From Amphritea atlantica (GTDB lineage Bacteria; Pseudomonadota; Gammaproteobacteria; Pseudomonadales; Balneatricaceae), in the NCBI RefSeq assembly GCF_900111095.1, contig NZ_FOGB01000016.1, forward strand, positions 47,632 to 111,631: 64,000 bases of DNA, given 5' to 3'. Each line of letters begins with the position of its first letter. The stretch's first letter is position 1. The notes under the pieces are model-generated. The model did not search any database. It was not told the DNA's origin and saw nothing but the letters and a program-made list of their open reading frames with translations. A program made the position numbers and the translations under genes. Positions 19,487 through 29,086 of this stretch are shown piece after piece.

Positions 19487-19522
19487 CCTCTGCTGTCGGC
19501 GGCTGACTCGCCACCGGACAGC

Positions 19523-20188
19523 TCAATTCATCTCAGTTTTAGGCGGATCAACACAGAGTCGCTGTGCCGCGATGACGGCCTGAGTACGGCTGTGCACACC
19601 CAGCTTGCGCAGAATCGCGGTCACATGGGCTTTAATCGTCGCCTCTGATACATTCAGATCATAAGCGATCTGCTTGTTCAGCAAACCTTCGGTCAGCATC
19701 GTCAACACACGGAACTGCTGAGGCGTGAGAGACGCAAGGTTATTGGCGAACTTCTGATCCTCTTCAGTCACATCGACAACCCCTTCAGCCACCTCTTCAG
19801 GCAACCACTCCTCGCCTTCAAGAACCGTAGTAATCGCCTCTGCGATCACCTCAAGAGGCGATGACTTGGGGATAAAACCGGAAGCGCCATAGTCCAGCGC
19901 CCGTTTCATCACTGAGGATTCTTCACTACCGGAAACAACCACAACAGGTATACCGGGATTTTTCCCTCGCAGAAAAACCAGTCCGGTAAAACCATTGGTA
20001 CCCGGCATATGCAGGTCAAGCAGCACCAGATCCGCATCTGCATGCTCTTCTACGGCGGCCTGAACGGCCTCCAGGGAATCGGCTTCGACGATTTCAACGC
20101 CAGGAACAGCCTGAGTCACGGCTTGTTTCAGTGCCGCCCGGAACAGCGGATGGTCATCCGCAATGATTATCTTCTGCGCCAATTGCAT
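19523..20188 (-). CDS. crbR: LuxR-family response regulator (CrbR-type)
   Basis: 221 residues. Receiver domain at about 1-125 with DDHPLFRAALKQAV, phosphorylation site LVLLDLHMPGTNG (Asp near 57) and the conserved Lys in GFIPKSS. LuxR/GerE helix-turn-helix at about 150-215: LTPQQFRVLTMLTEGLLNKQ, then IAYDLNVSEATIKAHVTAIL. It is the expected partner of the convergent CrbS kinase and lies immediately upstream in position of acs on the same strand, though acs is transcribed separately with its own promoter. Expected function: transcriptional activation of acs and acetate uptake genes. Confidence 0.87.
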   Translation of the reverse strand: MQLAQKIIIADDHPLFRAALKQAVTQAVPGVEIVEADSLEAVQAAVEEHADADLVLLDLHMPGTNGFTGLVFLRGKNPGIPVVVVSGSEESSVMKRALDYGASGFIPKSSPLEVIAEAITTVLEGEEWLPEEVAEGVVDVTEEDQKFANNLASLTPQQFRVLTMLTEGLLNKQIAYDLNVSEATIKAHVTAILRKLGVHSRTQAVIAAQRLCVDPPKTEMN

Positions 20189-20303
20189 TCAGCTAATCTC
20201 CCTCCTTACCCGCTTTCAGCCAGTGAAAACGTGTAAATATATCCGCTTATAGAGTGCATAACCCATTGGCCGCACCTGACTATATTAACATCACTTTTAT
20301 AGC

Positions 20304-20339
20304 AAAACTCCCCCCCGACCTAAAAAACCGGGAGGGAGT
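20304..20339 (-). terminator. Terminator of acs
   Basis: ACTCCCCCCCG (20307-20317) pairs with CGGGAGGGAGT (20329-20339) over 11 bp with one G-U, followed by TTTT on the minus strand. It lies 38 bases after the acs stop codon. Confidence 0.85.
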
Positions 20340-20376
20340 AAGGGAATTGTAGACCGAAATTAGTTCGGCAGCACAA

Positions 20377-22329
20377 TTACTTACGGTTCATGCGATGCTC
20401 GATCAGATCATCAACCACTGACGGGTCCGCCAGAGTGGAGGTATCACCCAGAGCACCAAAATCATCCTCAGCGATCTTGCGCAGAATTCGACGCATGATT
20501 TTACCTGAACGGGTCTTAGGCATCCCCGGAGCAAACTGAATCAGGTCTGGAGAAGCAATCGGACCGATCTCAGAGCGCACATGCATGCGCAACTCTTTGA
20601 GCAGCTCATCAGACTGTTCAAAGCCAGCCTGAAGGGTAACGTAAACATAGATACCCTGCCCCTTCACTTCGTGCGGATAGCCCACAACAGCTGCTTCAGC
20701 AACCGCCGGATGTGCTACCAGTGCAGATTCAACCTCAGCGGTACCCATACGGTGACCGGAGACATTGATAACATCGTCCACACGACCGGTAATCCAGTAA
20801 TAATCATCTTCATCACGACGGGCACCGTCACCGGTGGTGTAGTAACCCTTATAAGTGGTGAAATAAGTCTGAATAAAGCGTTCATGATCACCCCAGATAG
20901 AGCGACTCTGACCCGGCCAGGAATCTTTGATAACCAGGTTGCCATCGGTGGCACCTTCCAGCTCATTGCCATCCGCATCCAGCAACGCAGGCTGAACGCC
21001 GAAGAACGGACGGGAAGCAGCACCCGGCTTCGCTGCAGTAGCGCCCGGCAGTGGCAGAATCATCATGCCACCGGTTTCAGTCTGCCACCAGGTATCGACG
21101 ATAGGGCAACGGTTCTGACCGATAATACGGTAGTACCACTCCCATGCTTCAGGGTTGATCGGCTCACCAACAGAACCGAGGATACGCAGGCTGGACAGAT
21201 CAGAATCGCCCAGAACATCTTCACCCTGCTGCATCAGCGCACGGATAGCGGTCGGCGCAGTGTAGAACTGGTTAACCTTATGTTTTTCAATAACACGACC
21301 GAAACGGCTGTTATCGGGATAGCTTGGCACACCCTCAAACATCAGCGAGGTAGCACCATTCGCCAGCGGACCATAGACAATGTAGCTGTGGCCGGTTACC
21401 CAGCCGACATCTGCTGTACACCAGTAGATATCGCCATCTTTATAGTCAAAGGCATACTCGTGAGTCATCGCGGCATACACCATATAGCCACCGGTGGTGT
21501 GCTTCAGGCCTTTCGGCGCACCGGTAGAACCTGAGGTGTACAGAATAAACATCGGCGCTTCCGCTTCCATCTCCTCTGCAGGACAGTCAGCAGAAGCATT
21601 TGCCACCAGATCCTCATACCAGACATCAACGCTGTCATTCCAGGCAACATCCTGCTCGACACGTTTAACAACAATCACGCTATCGACACAGGCTTTCGCG
21701 GCTTCATGCTCCAGCGCTTTATCAACGTTCAGCTTCAGTGGTACTGATTTACCGGCACGCAGCGAGTAGTTTGAGGTCACAACAACTTTAGAATTAGCCC
21801 CTTCAATACGGGCCGCCAGTGCCTCAGGGGAGAAACCGCCAAATACAATTGAGTGCACCGCACCGATACGGGTACAGGCCAGCATCGCTACCGCCGCTTC
21901 CGGTATCATCGGCATATAAAGGGTAACCACATCACCCTTCTCAACACCGCGCGATTTCAGCGCATTGGCAAATTTACATACACGCTCATGCAGATCACGG
22001 TAGGTGATATTCTCAGACTCACTCGGGTCATCCCCCTCCCAGATAATCGCAACCTGGTCACCCCGGGTTGCCAGATGACGATCCAGACAGTTATAGGAAG
22101 CGTTCAGCGTGCCATCCTCAAACCAGCGGATATCAACATTATGGGGATCAAAAGAGGTATTTTTGACTTTGGTGTATGGTTTAAACCAGTCCAGGCGCTT
22201 ACCCTCTTCACCCCAGAAAGTATCTGGATCATTGATGGACTGTTCATACATCGCCAGATATTTTTCATTATTGATATGCGCAGTCGCAGCCAGCTCGTCG
22301 CTAACCGGATATATCTTTGAATCGCTCAT
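20377..22329 (-). CDS. acs: Acetyl-CoA synthetase (AMP-forming)
   Basis: 650 residues, the normal length. It activates acetate with ATP and CoA to acetyl-CoA through acetyl-AMP in the cytosol. The adenylate-forming P-loop [11 protein letters not shown] is near residue 265. WWQTETGG is near 415, [16 protein letters not shown] is in the middle, and the acetylation-site motif [11 protein letters not shown] is near 605-615, suggesting control by Pat/CobB-type lysine acetylation as in other Acs. It sits between crbR and the flagellar regulators, with a 300-base upstream region carrying candidate CrbR boxes. Confidence 0.97.
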   Translation of the reverse strand: MSDSKIYPVSDELAATAHINNEKYLAMYEQSINDPDTFWGEEGKRLDWFKPYTKVKNTSFDPHNVDIRWFEDGTLNASYNCLDRHLATRGDQVAIIWEGDDPSESENITYRDLHERVCKFANALKSRGVEKGDVVTLYMPMIPEAAVAMLACTRIGAVHSIVFGGFSPEALAARIEGANSKVVVTSNYSLRAGKSVPLKLNVDKALEHEAAKACVDSVIVVKRVEQDVAWNDSVDVWYEDLVANASADCPAEEMEAEAPMFILYTSGSTGAPKGLKHTTGGYMVYAAMTHEYAFDYKDGDIYWCTADVGWVTGHSYIVYGPLANGATSLMFEGVPSYPDNSRFGRVIEKHKVNQFYTAPTAIRALMQQGEDVLGDSDLSSLRILGSVGEPINPEAWEWYYRIIGQNRCPIVDTWWQTETGGMMILPLPGATAAKPGAASRPFFGVQPALLDADGNELEGATDGNLVIKDSWPGQSRSIWGDHERFIQTYFTTYKGYYTTGDGARRDEDDYYWITGRVDDVINVSGHRMGTAEVESALVAHPAVAEAAVVGYPHEVKGQGIYVYVTLQAGFEQSDELLKELRMHVRSEIGPIASPDLIQFAPGMPKTRSGKIMRRILRKIAEDDFGALGDTSTLADPSVVDDLIEHRMNRK

Positions 22330-22520
22330 GTGAGATGCCCTTAGCTTGTTATTTATTCTGTGCAGTAACAGTAGTTATCAATCACAAGTCATCAACTTCC
22401 GATAACTACGTCTCCCTATCCCTGCTCTACCCATATTTTTGTTATTGACGGTGAGATTTTCAGGTCATTAGTTTCCAAAGTATAAACAGAGACTCTGAAA
22501 CTATTATTTTTGTGGTTAAT

Positions 22521-22618
22521 GTTATACCGAAGTGACCGATTCTTCCTGAATTAGACATTGGTCTATCCGGGGCTGGCCATTAGTCGTAGGAAGCCCTTTT
22601 TCTACGACCTTAGACGTA
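22521..22618 (-). promoter_or_regulatory. Promoter of acs with two candidate CrbR boxes
   Basis: Within the 312-base gap between acs and flrC, the palindromic TTAGACATTGGTCTAT (22551-22566) lies 24 bases upstream of a -10-like TATAAC (22526-22521). A second related box TACGACCTTAGACGTA is at 22603-22618. GTCGTAG (22583-22589) and CTACGAC (22602-22608) also form an inverted repeat, which could be part of the operator or a weak flrC terminator. The rest of the gap (22330-22520) would be a long acs leader with no feature I can name. Confidence 0.5.
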
Positions 22619-22641
22619 CAATTTAATCCAAATGGAACGAT

Positions 22642-24015
22642 TCAGCTTTTCAGTTCAGCATCAAGATCAATACCAGCCTCACGCATCCGGGCCAGCTTAT
22701 AGCGTAATGTGCGGGGGCTGATACCCAGCTTTTCTGCCGCCTCTTTACGACTCCCGCCTGTTTCCCGAAGCGTCTCAATAATCAGCTGAAACTCATGCTG
22801 TTTCATATCATTTCCCAACTGACTGCTGTCGTCAGGACTGACACTGCCAGAGCTAAAGCGACCCGCCATCTCAGAGGTCTGCATACTGCCCGGCTGAATA
22901 TGCAGATCGGCAGGACCGATCAGTGCTCCCTGCTGCAGAATAAGCGCCCGCTGCACGATATTATCCAGCTCGCGTACATTCCCAGGCCAGTGATAGGCCT
23001 GTAGCGTACGCTGCGCCTCCTCGCTGAGAGAGACCGCGGTGCGATTCATTTTGCGGGAGTATTTTGCCAGCAAGCGCTGCGCCAGCGGCACGATATCACC
23101 GACCCGCTCTCGCAGCGGCAACCATTGAAGCGGAAAGACATTGAGCCGGTAATACAGGTCTTCGCGGAACTTATGCTCCGCAACATACTCTTCCAGCCTG
23201 CGGTTCGTGGTTGCCAGAATTCTGACATCCAGATTGATCACTTTGCGGCCACCCACTCTCTCTACCTGCTGTTCCTGCAACACCCGCAGCAGCTTGGCCT
23301 GCAACCCGAGATCCATTTCTGAGATCTCATCCAGCAAAATGGTGCCACCATTAGCCTGCTCGAACTTACCGGGGTTGCTGGTGTAAGCGCCGGTAAACGC
23401 GCCTTTCTCGTGTCCAAAAAGCGTTGCTTCCAGCATATTCTCAGGAATCGCTGCACAGTTAATCGCGACGAAGGGCTTGTCGGCCCGGGGGGAATGCATA
23501 TGGATGTACTGCGCCAGCACCTCTTTACCGGTACCACTCTCCCCGGTAATCAGTACGGTTGAGTCGGTCTCGGCAACACGCCGGGCCACCTGTAGCAACT
23601 GCTTACTGCTGGTCTCCTCTGCGATCGGCTGAATACTATCCTGCTCACTTAACTGCGTGCCGGTATAGCGTTTCACGACCTCGATCAACGCCTCTGGAGC
23701 AAAAGGCTTCATCAGATAGTCCACCGCTCCGCTGCGGATCGCATCCACCGCTTTATTGACCTGACCATAGGCAGTAATCAGCATCACCGGCAGACAGGGC
23801 TGGCTCTGCTGAATTTTTTCCAGCAGCTGATGACCATCCATGCCCCCCATATTGACATCACTGACCACCATATCTACGGGATTTTCTGCAATCACCTCCA
23901 GCGCCTGCTCTCCCGAATCAGCTTCCAGATAATCAAAGCCTGCCAGTTCCAGCGTGTCGACCAGCGCTTCACGCAGATCCGCATCGTCTTCAACCACTAA
24001 TACCTGAATGCTCAT
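22642..24015 (-). CDS. flrC: Sigma-54-dependent flagellar response regulator FlrC/FleR
   Basis: 457 residues. Receiver domain (about 1-120) with the acidic DDAD and phosphorylation site MVVSDVNMGGMDG (Asp near 52). AAA+ domain with Walker A GESGTGKE near 157, the sigma-54-contact loop GAFTGAY near 207 and Walker B GTILLDEISEM. A Fis-type helix-turn-helix ends the protein (GGSRKEAAEKLGISPRTLRY). It is phosphorylated by FlrB and activates class III flagellar genes, probably through the sigma-54 elements found here before fliK, flgF, flgB and fliE. It follows flrB after 3 bases. Confidence 0.94.
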   Translation of the reverse strand: MSIQVLVVEDDADLREALVDTLELAGFDYLEADSGEQALEVIAENPVDMVVSDVNMGGMDGHQLLEKIQQSQPCLPVMLITAYGQVNKAVDAIRSGAVDYLMKPFAPEALIEVVKRYTGTQLSEQDSIQPIAEETSSKQLLQVARRVAETDSTVLITGESGTGKEVLAQYIHMHSPRADKPFVAINCAAIPENMLEATLFGHEKGAFTGAYTSNPGKFEQANGGTILLDEISEMDLGLQAKLLRVLQEQQVERVGGRKVINLDVRILATTNRRLEEYVAEHKFREDLYYRLNVFPLQWLPLRERVGDIVPLAQRLLAKYSRKMNRTAVSLSEEAQRTLQAYHWPGNVRELDNIVQRALILQQGALIGPADLHIQPGSMQTSEMAGRFSSGSVSPDDSSQLGNDMKQHEFQLIIETLRETGGSRKEAAEKLGISPRTLRYKLARMREAGIDLDAELKS

Positions 24016-24018
24016 AAA

Positions 24019-25182
24019 CTATCCGATCCCGCTTTCATTATTTTCACTGCTGTTATTACCCGCCAGGTGATTGGCCTGATTATCGGTCTGACCGCCCGTT
24101 TGATAAGGAATAAGAAAAGCCGCCTGAGTGCCAACCCCCAGCTGTGAGCGTAGCAGAAACTCGCCATGGTGCGCTTTGGCCACTACCTGTGCCACCGCCA
24201 ACCCTAAACCGGTGCCATGGGATTTAGTTGAATAAAACGGCTCCAGCACCTTTTTACAAAGCTCCGCATCCATTCCCGGACCATTATCACGCACCTCGAT
24301 ACCCAGCTTATCTCCGACCAGTTGCGCTTCAATGACCAGTTCGGTGCCTTTACCGCCTGCCTGCAAGGCGTTGTTGACCAGGTTCATAATCGCCCCCAGC
24401 AACGAATCTTTATTGCACTGCAGCTGCAACTCCGGTACCCGGTTAAGACAGTCGCAGTCAGCGTCCCAGCTATGCAGAGGCATATCCAGCGCATCTTCCA
24501 GTTCACGGAACAACTCTGCAACACTGATGCGATCCTCCAGTCGGGTTTCACCCCGGGCAAAAATCAGCATATCGCGCACTTGCAGCTCTAGATTTTCCAG
24601 ACGGGATTTTACTTTTCCGGCGAATTTAATCCGTTGCTCCGGCCGCAACTCCGGCTTCATCAGATGCCCGGCATAGAGTAGAGCCGCAGACAGCGGGGTA
24701 CGCACCTGATGCGCCAGCGAGGCCATCATCCGCCCCATCTCAGACAATCGCTGATAATGGGCCAGACGCCCCTGTAATAACCGGGTGTCGGTCTGATCGG
24801 TCAACATCAGCAACTGGCCCGACTCATTTGCCAGAGTACTGGTTGACAGACTGACCCGGCGGCCGCTTTTTAATGAAACCTCATGACCATCATCGCTGCG
24901 GGGGGCGAAACTGCGCTGAATGACGGCAATCCAGGGTTCATTCTTCAACGGCTGCCCCAGCAACTGCTCAGCCGCACTGTTACACTCGGCGACCCGACCC
25001 CGGTTATCGATTACCACCACACCTGCCGGCAACAGATCCAGCAGATCCTCCAGCCGGCCTGACAAGCGTTCATGCTCAACCTGTTTTTCTACACTGGTCT
25101 GGCGGATCTGATCCAGCTGCGCCCGCAGTTGGCTATTTTCCGCTTCCAGTTGAGCGATTCTGTTAGTTGCGTCAGTCATCAT
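24019..25182 (-). CDS. flrB: Flagellar sensor histidine kinase FlrB/FleS
   Basis: 387 residues, cytosolic with no transmembrane helices, as expected for FlrB/FleS. An N-terminal coiled coil (about 5-50) precedes a PAS domain (about 50-120). The H-box is LAHQVRTPLSAAL (His near 158), with N-box NLVNNALQA and G-boxes DNGPGMDAEL and GTGLGLAVAQ. It directly abuts flrA and is followed by its partner flrC. Confidence 0.93.
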   Translation of the reverse strand: MMTDATNRIAQLEAENSQLRAQLDQIRQTSVEKQVEHERLSGRLEDLLDLLPAGVVVIDNRGRVAECNSAAEQLLGQPLKNEPWIAVIQRSFAPRSDDGHEVSLKSGRRVSLSTSTLANESGQLLMLTDQTDTRLLQGRLAHYQRLSEMGRMMASLAHQVRTPLSAALLYAGHLMKPELRPEQRIKFAGKVKSRLENLELQVRDMLIFARGETRLEDRISVAELFRELEDALDMPLHSWDADCDCLNRVPELQLQCNKDSLLGAIMNLVNNALQAGGKGTELVIEAQLVGDKLGIEVRDNGPGMDAELCKKVLEPFYSTKSHGTGLGLAVAQVVAKAHHGEFLLRSQLGVGTQAAFLIPYQTGGQTDNQANHLAGNNSSENNESGIG

Positions 25183-26628
25183 CTATTTTCGCTGAATTCC
25201 ATATTTACGCATCTTCTCCACCAGCGTGGTCCGGCGAATCTGCAACAGGTCCGCTGCTCTGGCAACCACACCTGAGGTTTGATCCAGCGCCTGAGTAATC
25301 AATGCCTGCTCAATATTTTCTATATGAAGTTTGAGATCCAGCCCCTGTTCCGGCAGTTCAGTCAGGCGGTTGGGCTGCACGCCTACATTGAGTGTTTCCT
25401 GCGTATCATCCCCGCGATAAAGATCGGGATCCGGTTCCTCAATATGCCGAAACTTTGGCGGCAGTTCACTCACGCCCACCACCGCATCGGGGTACAGGAT
25501 CGCCAGCCGTTCAACCAGGTTCGCCAGCTCGCGGATATTGCCCGCCCAATCGTGCTGCTGCAGTGAACGAATCGCCGCAGGATGGAAGCGTATACGGCCA
25601 AACCCCTCTTTTGCCAGACGCCGGGAAAACTCATCCACCAGCGGAGGAATATCCTCAATCCGACCACGCAGAGGCGGCATATCGATAGGAAAAACATTGA
25701 GACGATAGTAAAGATCTTCGCGGAAACTCCCCTCAACAATCATCTGCTCCAGGTTTTTATGGGTGGCGGCAATAATTCGCACATCGCAGTCGATAGTGAC
25801 ACTACCGCCCACCCGTTCAAAACAACGCTCCTGCAAGACCCTAAGCAACTTCACCTGCATAGGCAGGGGCATATCGCCGATCTCATCAAGAAACAACGTG
25901 CCACCATTAGCCAGTTCAAACCGCCCTGCCCGGGAGTTAATCGCGCCGGTAAATGCCCCCTTCTCATGACCAAACAGCTCGCTTTCCAGCAGATCAGCCG
26001 GGATAGCGCCGCAGTTAACCGGCACAAATGGCCCGCTCGACCGTTTTGATGCCCGGTGCAGATTATTGGCAACAATCTCTTTACCGGTGCCACTTTCACC
26101 GGTGATCAGCACATTGACATCCCGCCCCGCCACCTGGCTGATCATCTTGCGCACCAGTGCCATCGCCTCACTCTGTCCCACCATCCCCTCAAACTGACTG
26201 GCGACCGATTTAGGGGAGAACAGGTCAGGCTGACCGGCATACTGCAGCTGCAACTGCCGATAAATCAGCGCCCGGTGCAGCATCACCGTCAGTTCATCCA
26301 GGGTGGCATCCGGATTCAACCGGCCAATTATCTTTTCCTGAAGTTGTTCCGGCAGCTGTTCAAGTTCGGGCCAGGGGGAGACGGCAATGACCGGCAGCTT
26401 GTCATCCAACTGGTCAAACTGCTGCATCAGTTTTTCCAGCGAGATTGGCAATGAACACTGCCCCAGCCAGACCACCGAACGATCACCCGGTTCAGCAGTA
26501 TCTCCCTGCAGCCAGGACACATAATCGGTGGTGGTGTGACTGATTTCGGCGAAGCCCAGCCGTTCTGACAGATGGGTCCGACTCTCCACATCATCATCAA
26601 TATATATAATTTGTAGCGGGCTACTCAT
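25183..26628 (-). CDS. flrA: Sigma-54-dependent flagellar master regulator FlrA/FleQ
   Basis: 481 residues. The N-terminal FleQ domain (about 1-125) resembles a degenerate receiver. The AAA+ domain follows, with GESGTGKEIVA near 173, GAFTGAI near 226 and GTLFLDEIGDM. The C-terminal Fis-type helix is GVVARAADLLQIRRTTLVEK. It sits at the top of the flagellar hierarchy and in Pseudomonas also responds to c-di-GMP. First gene of the flrABC operon, transcribed divergently from fliC; a possible sigma-70-like element (TTGACG then GATAAC at 16 bases) is in its leader. Confidence 0.94.
   Translation of the reverse strand: MSSPLQIIYIDDDVESRTHLSERLGFAEISHTTTDYVSWLQGDTAEPGDRSVVWLGQCSLPISLEKLMQQFDQLDDKLPVIAVSPWPELEQLPEQLQEKIIGRLNPDATLDELTVMLHRALIYRQLQLQYAGQPDLFSPKSVASQFEGMVGQSEAMALVRKMISQVAGRDVNVLITGESGTGKEIVANNLHRASKRSSGPFVPVNCGAIPADLLESELFGHEKGAFTGAINSRAGRFELANGGTLFLDEIGDMPLPMQVKLLRVLQERCFERVGGSVTIDCDVRIIAATHKNLEQMIVEGSFREDLYYRLNVFPIDMPPLRGRIEDIPPLVDEFSRRLAKEGFGRIRFHPAAIRSLQQHDWAGNIRELANLVERLAILYPDAVVGVSELPPKFRHIEEPDPDLYRGDDTQETLNVGVQPNRLTELPEQGLDLKLHIENIEQALITQALDQTSGVVARAADLLQIRRTTLVEKMRKYGIQRK
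25208..25223 (-). promoter_or_regulatory. Weak possible sigma-54 promoter of flrBC inside the flrA end
   Basis: The minus strand reads TGGTGGAGAAGATGCG, with GG and GC 10 bases apart, about 30 bases before flrB. It lies in coding sequence, so the match may be chance. flrBC is sigma-54-dependent in Vibrio, which is the only reason to list it. Confidence 0.25.
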
Positions 26629-26937
26629 AGGGTTCCCAGCACATCTCTCATCAGAGCTCTTTCCGGTGTGTTATCAGGGTTAGTATCACTACGTCAAATT
26701 TATGACATGGCAATTCAAAAGACAACCTATTGCATGATGTTTTTTTGACACTACATAAAAAATAGCAGTGATCGCGTCGATACGAATTTTTTATTACACA
26801 CGTACTTCAGCATGACGGATCCCCTTTAATAAAAAATTACACAAAATGGGTAATGCTCCGTTTACCCTCCAGCCCCCGTAATACAAGGCCTTTAGTAAAA
26901 ATGTCCATTTATTGCGACTTTTTCACACACTGCCCCC
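26629..26937. other. Intergenic region between flrA and the fliC promoter
   Basis: About 310 bases of A/T-rich sequence without a gene. It contains flrA leader sequence and the 10-mer AATAGGTTGT (minus strand, 26731-26722), which also occurs upstream of fliE. A TGACAC half-site lies at 26746-26751, and two TTACACA copies are at 26795-26850. No terminator or RNA gene is evident. Confidence 0.4.
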
Positions 26938-26964
26938 TAAAGTTTCAAAACAGTGCGCCGTTAA
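26938..26964 (+). promoter_or_regulatory. Sigma-28 (FliA) promoter of fliC
   Basis: TAAA (26938-26941), 15 bases, then GCCGTTAA (26957-26964), one base off the GCCGATAA consensus. Transcription would start near 26971, leaving a leader of about 100 bases before the fliC start. Confidence 0.85.
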
Positions 26965-27069
26965 CCCTTTCACGAAATGAATTTATACGTGAGGCAGCAC
27001 CGCTGTCTCGAAAGCTCAAAGAACCAGCCGGGGGGACTCCATAACCGGTTCGGTTAAGGAGATGAGAAA

Positions 27070-28578
27070 ATGGCAGTTATCAATACAAACATCGCTTCTA
27101 TCAATGCTCAGAACAACCTGAGCAAATCCCAGAACAATCTGCAGACATCCCTGCAGCGTCTGTCTTCTGGTCTGCGTATCAACAGTGCAAAAGATGATGC
27201 GGCAGGTCTGGCGATCTCCGACCGCATGACCTCCCAGATTCGTGGTCTGAACCAGGCTGTACGTAACGCTAACGATGGTATCTCTCTGGCTCAAACCGCT
27301 GAAGGCGCAATGTCAGAGTCTACAAACATTCTACAGCGTATGCGTGAGCTGGCCATCCAGTCTGCCAACGATACTAACAGTGCATCTGACCGTGCCAATC
27401 TCCAAAAAGAGGTTGTTCAGCTACAATCCGAGTTGAACCGTATTGCCGACACAACATCTTTTAACGGCAAGAATATTCTCGATGGTACATTTACCTCAGG
27501 TAAATTCCATGTTGGTGCCGAGGCTGATCAGGTTATCAACGTATCCATTGGCAGCACTCGCGCTACCAGCATGGGTAACTACTCATTAACAACAGGCGGT
27601 ACTGGGTCAACTGCAGTAGCAGCTGCGGCGACAGCAGGAGCAAGCACTACCGTAGCGGGTGAAGACCTGACAATCAGCGGTCCATTAGGCTCAACCACCA
27701 CTGCGGTTGACGTTGCTGCGGGCGACAGTGCTAAAACTGTAGCTGCAAAAGTCAATGCCGTACAAAGCGATACTGGTGTAACCGCAAAAGCAGTCAGCCA
27801 GGCAAAAATCACTTCTGTGTCTGCAGGTAACGTAGCCTTTACTCTGACTGGAGATACTACTGGGGGAGCACAGGCCATCACTGCTAACGGTGTTACATCT
27901 ACCGATGTATCAGCACTGTCAGAAGCAATCAATGCGAAAACCGGTACAACCGGTATTACCGCAGAGCTGTCCAGCGATAAAACCTCTATTACGCTGATTA
28001 GCGCTAATGGTGATGACATCATTATTGAAGGTGCGACAAACGGTGCCGACGGTACTAACGTTATGACCGTACAAGGCCTGAATGCTGATTCAACAAACTC
28101 AGGTGCAGCAGCGACTCTGGTGGATGCATCAACCACAGCGACCAATACTGACAGTACTCGTGTTGCGGGTGATGTAACTTTCTCCGCCAGCGGAACATTT
28201 ACCGTTACTTCAGGTGCGGCAGGTGGATTATTTGCAGCGACTACCGCAAATACTTCAACTCTTTCTTCAGTTGCAGCAATTGATATCAGCTCACAAACCG
28301 GCTCAAACAATGCTTTGGATGTCATCGATCAGGCGCTGGCGTTTATGGCTGGACAACGTGCTGACCTGGGTGCGGTCCAGAACCGTCTTGAAAGTACTAT
28401 TTCAAACCTGAGCAGTATCAGTGAGAACGTAACTGCTGCCCGTTCACGGATCCAGGATGCAGACTTTGCTGCAGAAACTGCCAACCTGACTAAGAACCAG
28501 ATTCTTCAGCAGGCAGGTACTGCGATGCTGGCTCAGGCAAATACTTTGCCACAGGGCGTACTGTCTCTGCTACAGTAA
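27070..28578 (+). CDS. fliC: Flagellin FliC
   Basis: 502 residues; the filament subunit. The D0/D1 N-terminal region (about 1-165) has the classic [20 protein letters not shown] and [10 protein letters not shown], and the C-terminal D1/D0 region (about 410-502) has [11 protein letters not shown] and [13 protein letters not shown]. The surface-exposed centre (about 170-410) is rich in Ala, Thr, Ser and Gly and low in charged residues, so it is probably strain-specific. AGGAG lies 8 bases before the ATG. A sigma-28 promoter is upstream and a strong terminator downstream, so most transcripts are monocistronic. Only one flagellin gene is present in this window. Confidence 0.97.
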   Translation: MAVINTNIASINAQNNLSKSQNNLQTSLQRLSSGLRINSAKDDAAGLAISDRMTSQIRGLNQAVRNANDGISLAQTAEGAMSESTNILQRMRELAIQSANDTNSASDRANLQKEVVQLQSELNRIADTTSFNGKNILDGTFTSGKFHVGAEADQVINVSIGSTRATSMGNYSLTTGGTGSTAVAAAATAGASTTVAGEDLTISGPLGSTTTAVDVAAGDSAKTVAAKVNAVQSDTGVTAKAVSQAKITSVSAGNVAFTLTGDTTGGAQAITANGVTSTDVSALSEAINAKTGTTGITAELSSDKTSITLISANGDDIIIEGATNGADGTNVMTVQGLNADSTNSGAAATLVDASTTATNTDSTRVAGDVTFSASGTFTVTSGAAGGLFAATTANTSTLSSVAAIDISSQTGSNNALDVIDQALAFMAGQRADLGAVQNRLESTISNLSSISENVTAARSRIQDADFAAETANLTKNQILQQAGTAMLAQANTLPQGVLSLLQ

Positions 28579-28595
28579 GCATAGAGCATTAACGG

Positions 28596-28622
28596 AAAGG
28601 GCGGGCTTTGCCCGCCTTTTTT
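28596..28622 (+). terminator. Terminator of fliC
   Basis: GGCGGGC-TTT-GCCCGCC followed by TTTTTT, 17 bases after the fliC stop. Confidence 0.92.
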
Positions 28623-28658
28623 AGCTAACCACTTCAGATCTGAGCCAGGAGGTACGTC

Positions 28659-29039
28659 ATGTCCAGTGAAATGCAGGTCTCTTCCACTCAGGCCACTGCA
28701 AAGCCCACTGTTGATCCGTCGGCTAACGCCACGCAAACACAGCAAGCCCAGCAACCACAGCAATCCACTGTTCAGAAGCCGGCAGGGCCTAGCCCGGCAG
28801 ATTTTTCTCAACAGAGCGTTGAAGCCCTTCACGAAACCGTTGCTGCCATCAATGACTTTATGTCTCAGTTCCAGCGGACACTGAACTTTTCAGTTGACCA
28901 GGAAGGCGGACAAACGATAATAAAAGTTATTGATAAATCAAATGATGAGTTGATCCGACAGATCCCCTCTGAGGATTTTATCGAAATCAGCAAACATATT
29001 GAGCAGATGAACAATCTGCTGTTCAGCGAGAAGGCCTGA
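28659..29039 (+). CDS. flaG: Flagellar protein FlaG
   Basis: 126 residues. The N-terminal half is a disordered Gln/Pro/Ser/Ala stretch; the conserved FlaG domain is at about 65-122, with LNFSVDQEGGQTIIKVIDKS and LIRQIPSEDFIEI. FlaG influences filament length and stability in polar flagella. AGGAGG precedes the ATG at good spacing. It lies between fliC and fliD, the standard place. Confidence 0.92.
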   Translation: MSSEMQVSSTQATAKPTVDPSANATQTQQAQQPQQSTVQKPAGPSPADFSQQSVEALHETVAAINDFMSQFQRTLNFSVDQEGGQTIIKVIDKSNDELIRQIPSEDFIEISKHIEQMNNLLFSEKA

Positions 29040-29050
29040 AACGCCTTCTC
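29028..29050 (+). other. Hairpin straddling the flaG stop codon
   Basis: GAGAAGGC and GCCTTCTC form an 8-bp stem enclosing the TGA stop. No clean T run follows, so it may affect RNA stability or translation rather than end transcription. Confidence 0.45.
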
Positions 29051-29086
29051 TGCTTCTCTTTCAGAGAATAGCGAAGCGAGGTAGTT

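Noticed and set aside
20581..21534. 317-codon open frame on plus, antisense to acs
   Set aside because: It is a shadow of the acs reading frame; the protein has low-complexity, unconserved composition and no ribosome site or family features.
22583..22608. GTCGTAG/CTACGAC stem as the flrC terminator
   Set aside because: A 12-base loop and no T run after the stem on minus; it overlaps the candidate CrbR box, so an operator role is at least as likely.
27579..28325. 248-codon open frame antisense to fliC
   Set aside because: It arises from the Ala/Thr-rich codon pattern of the flagellin centre and shows only Val/Ala/Pro-rich composition.
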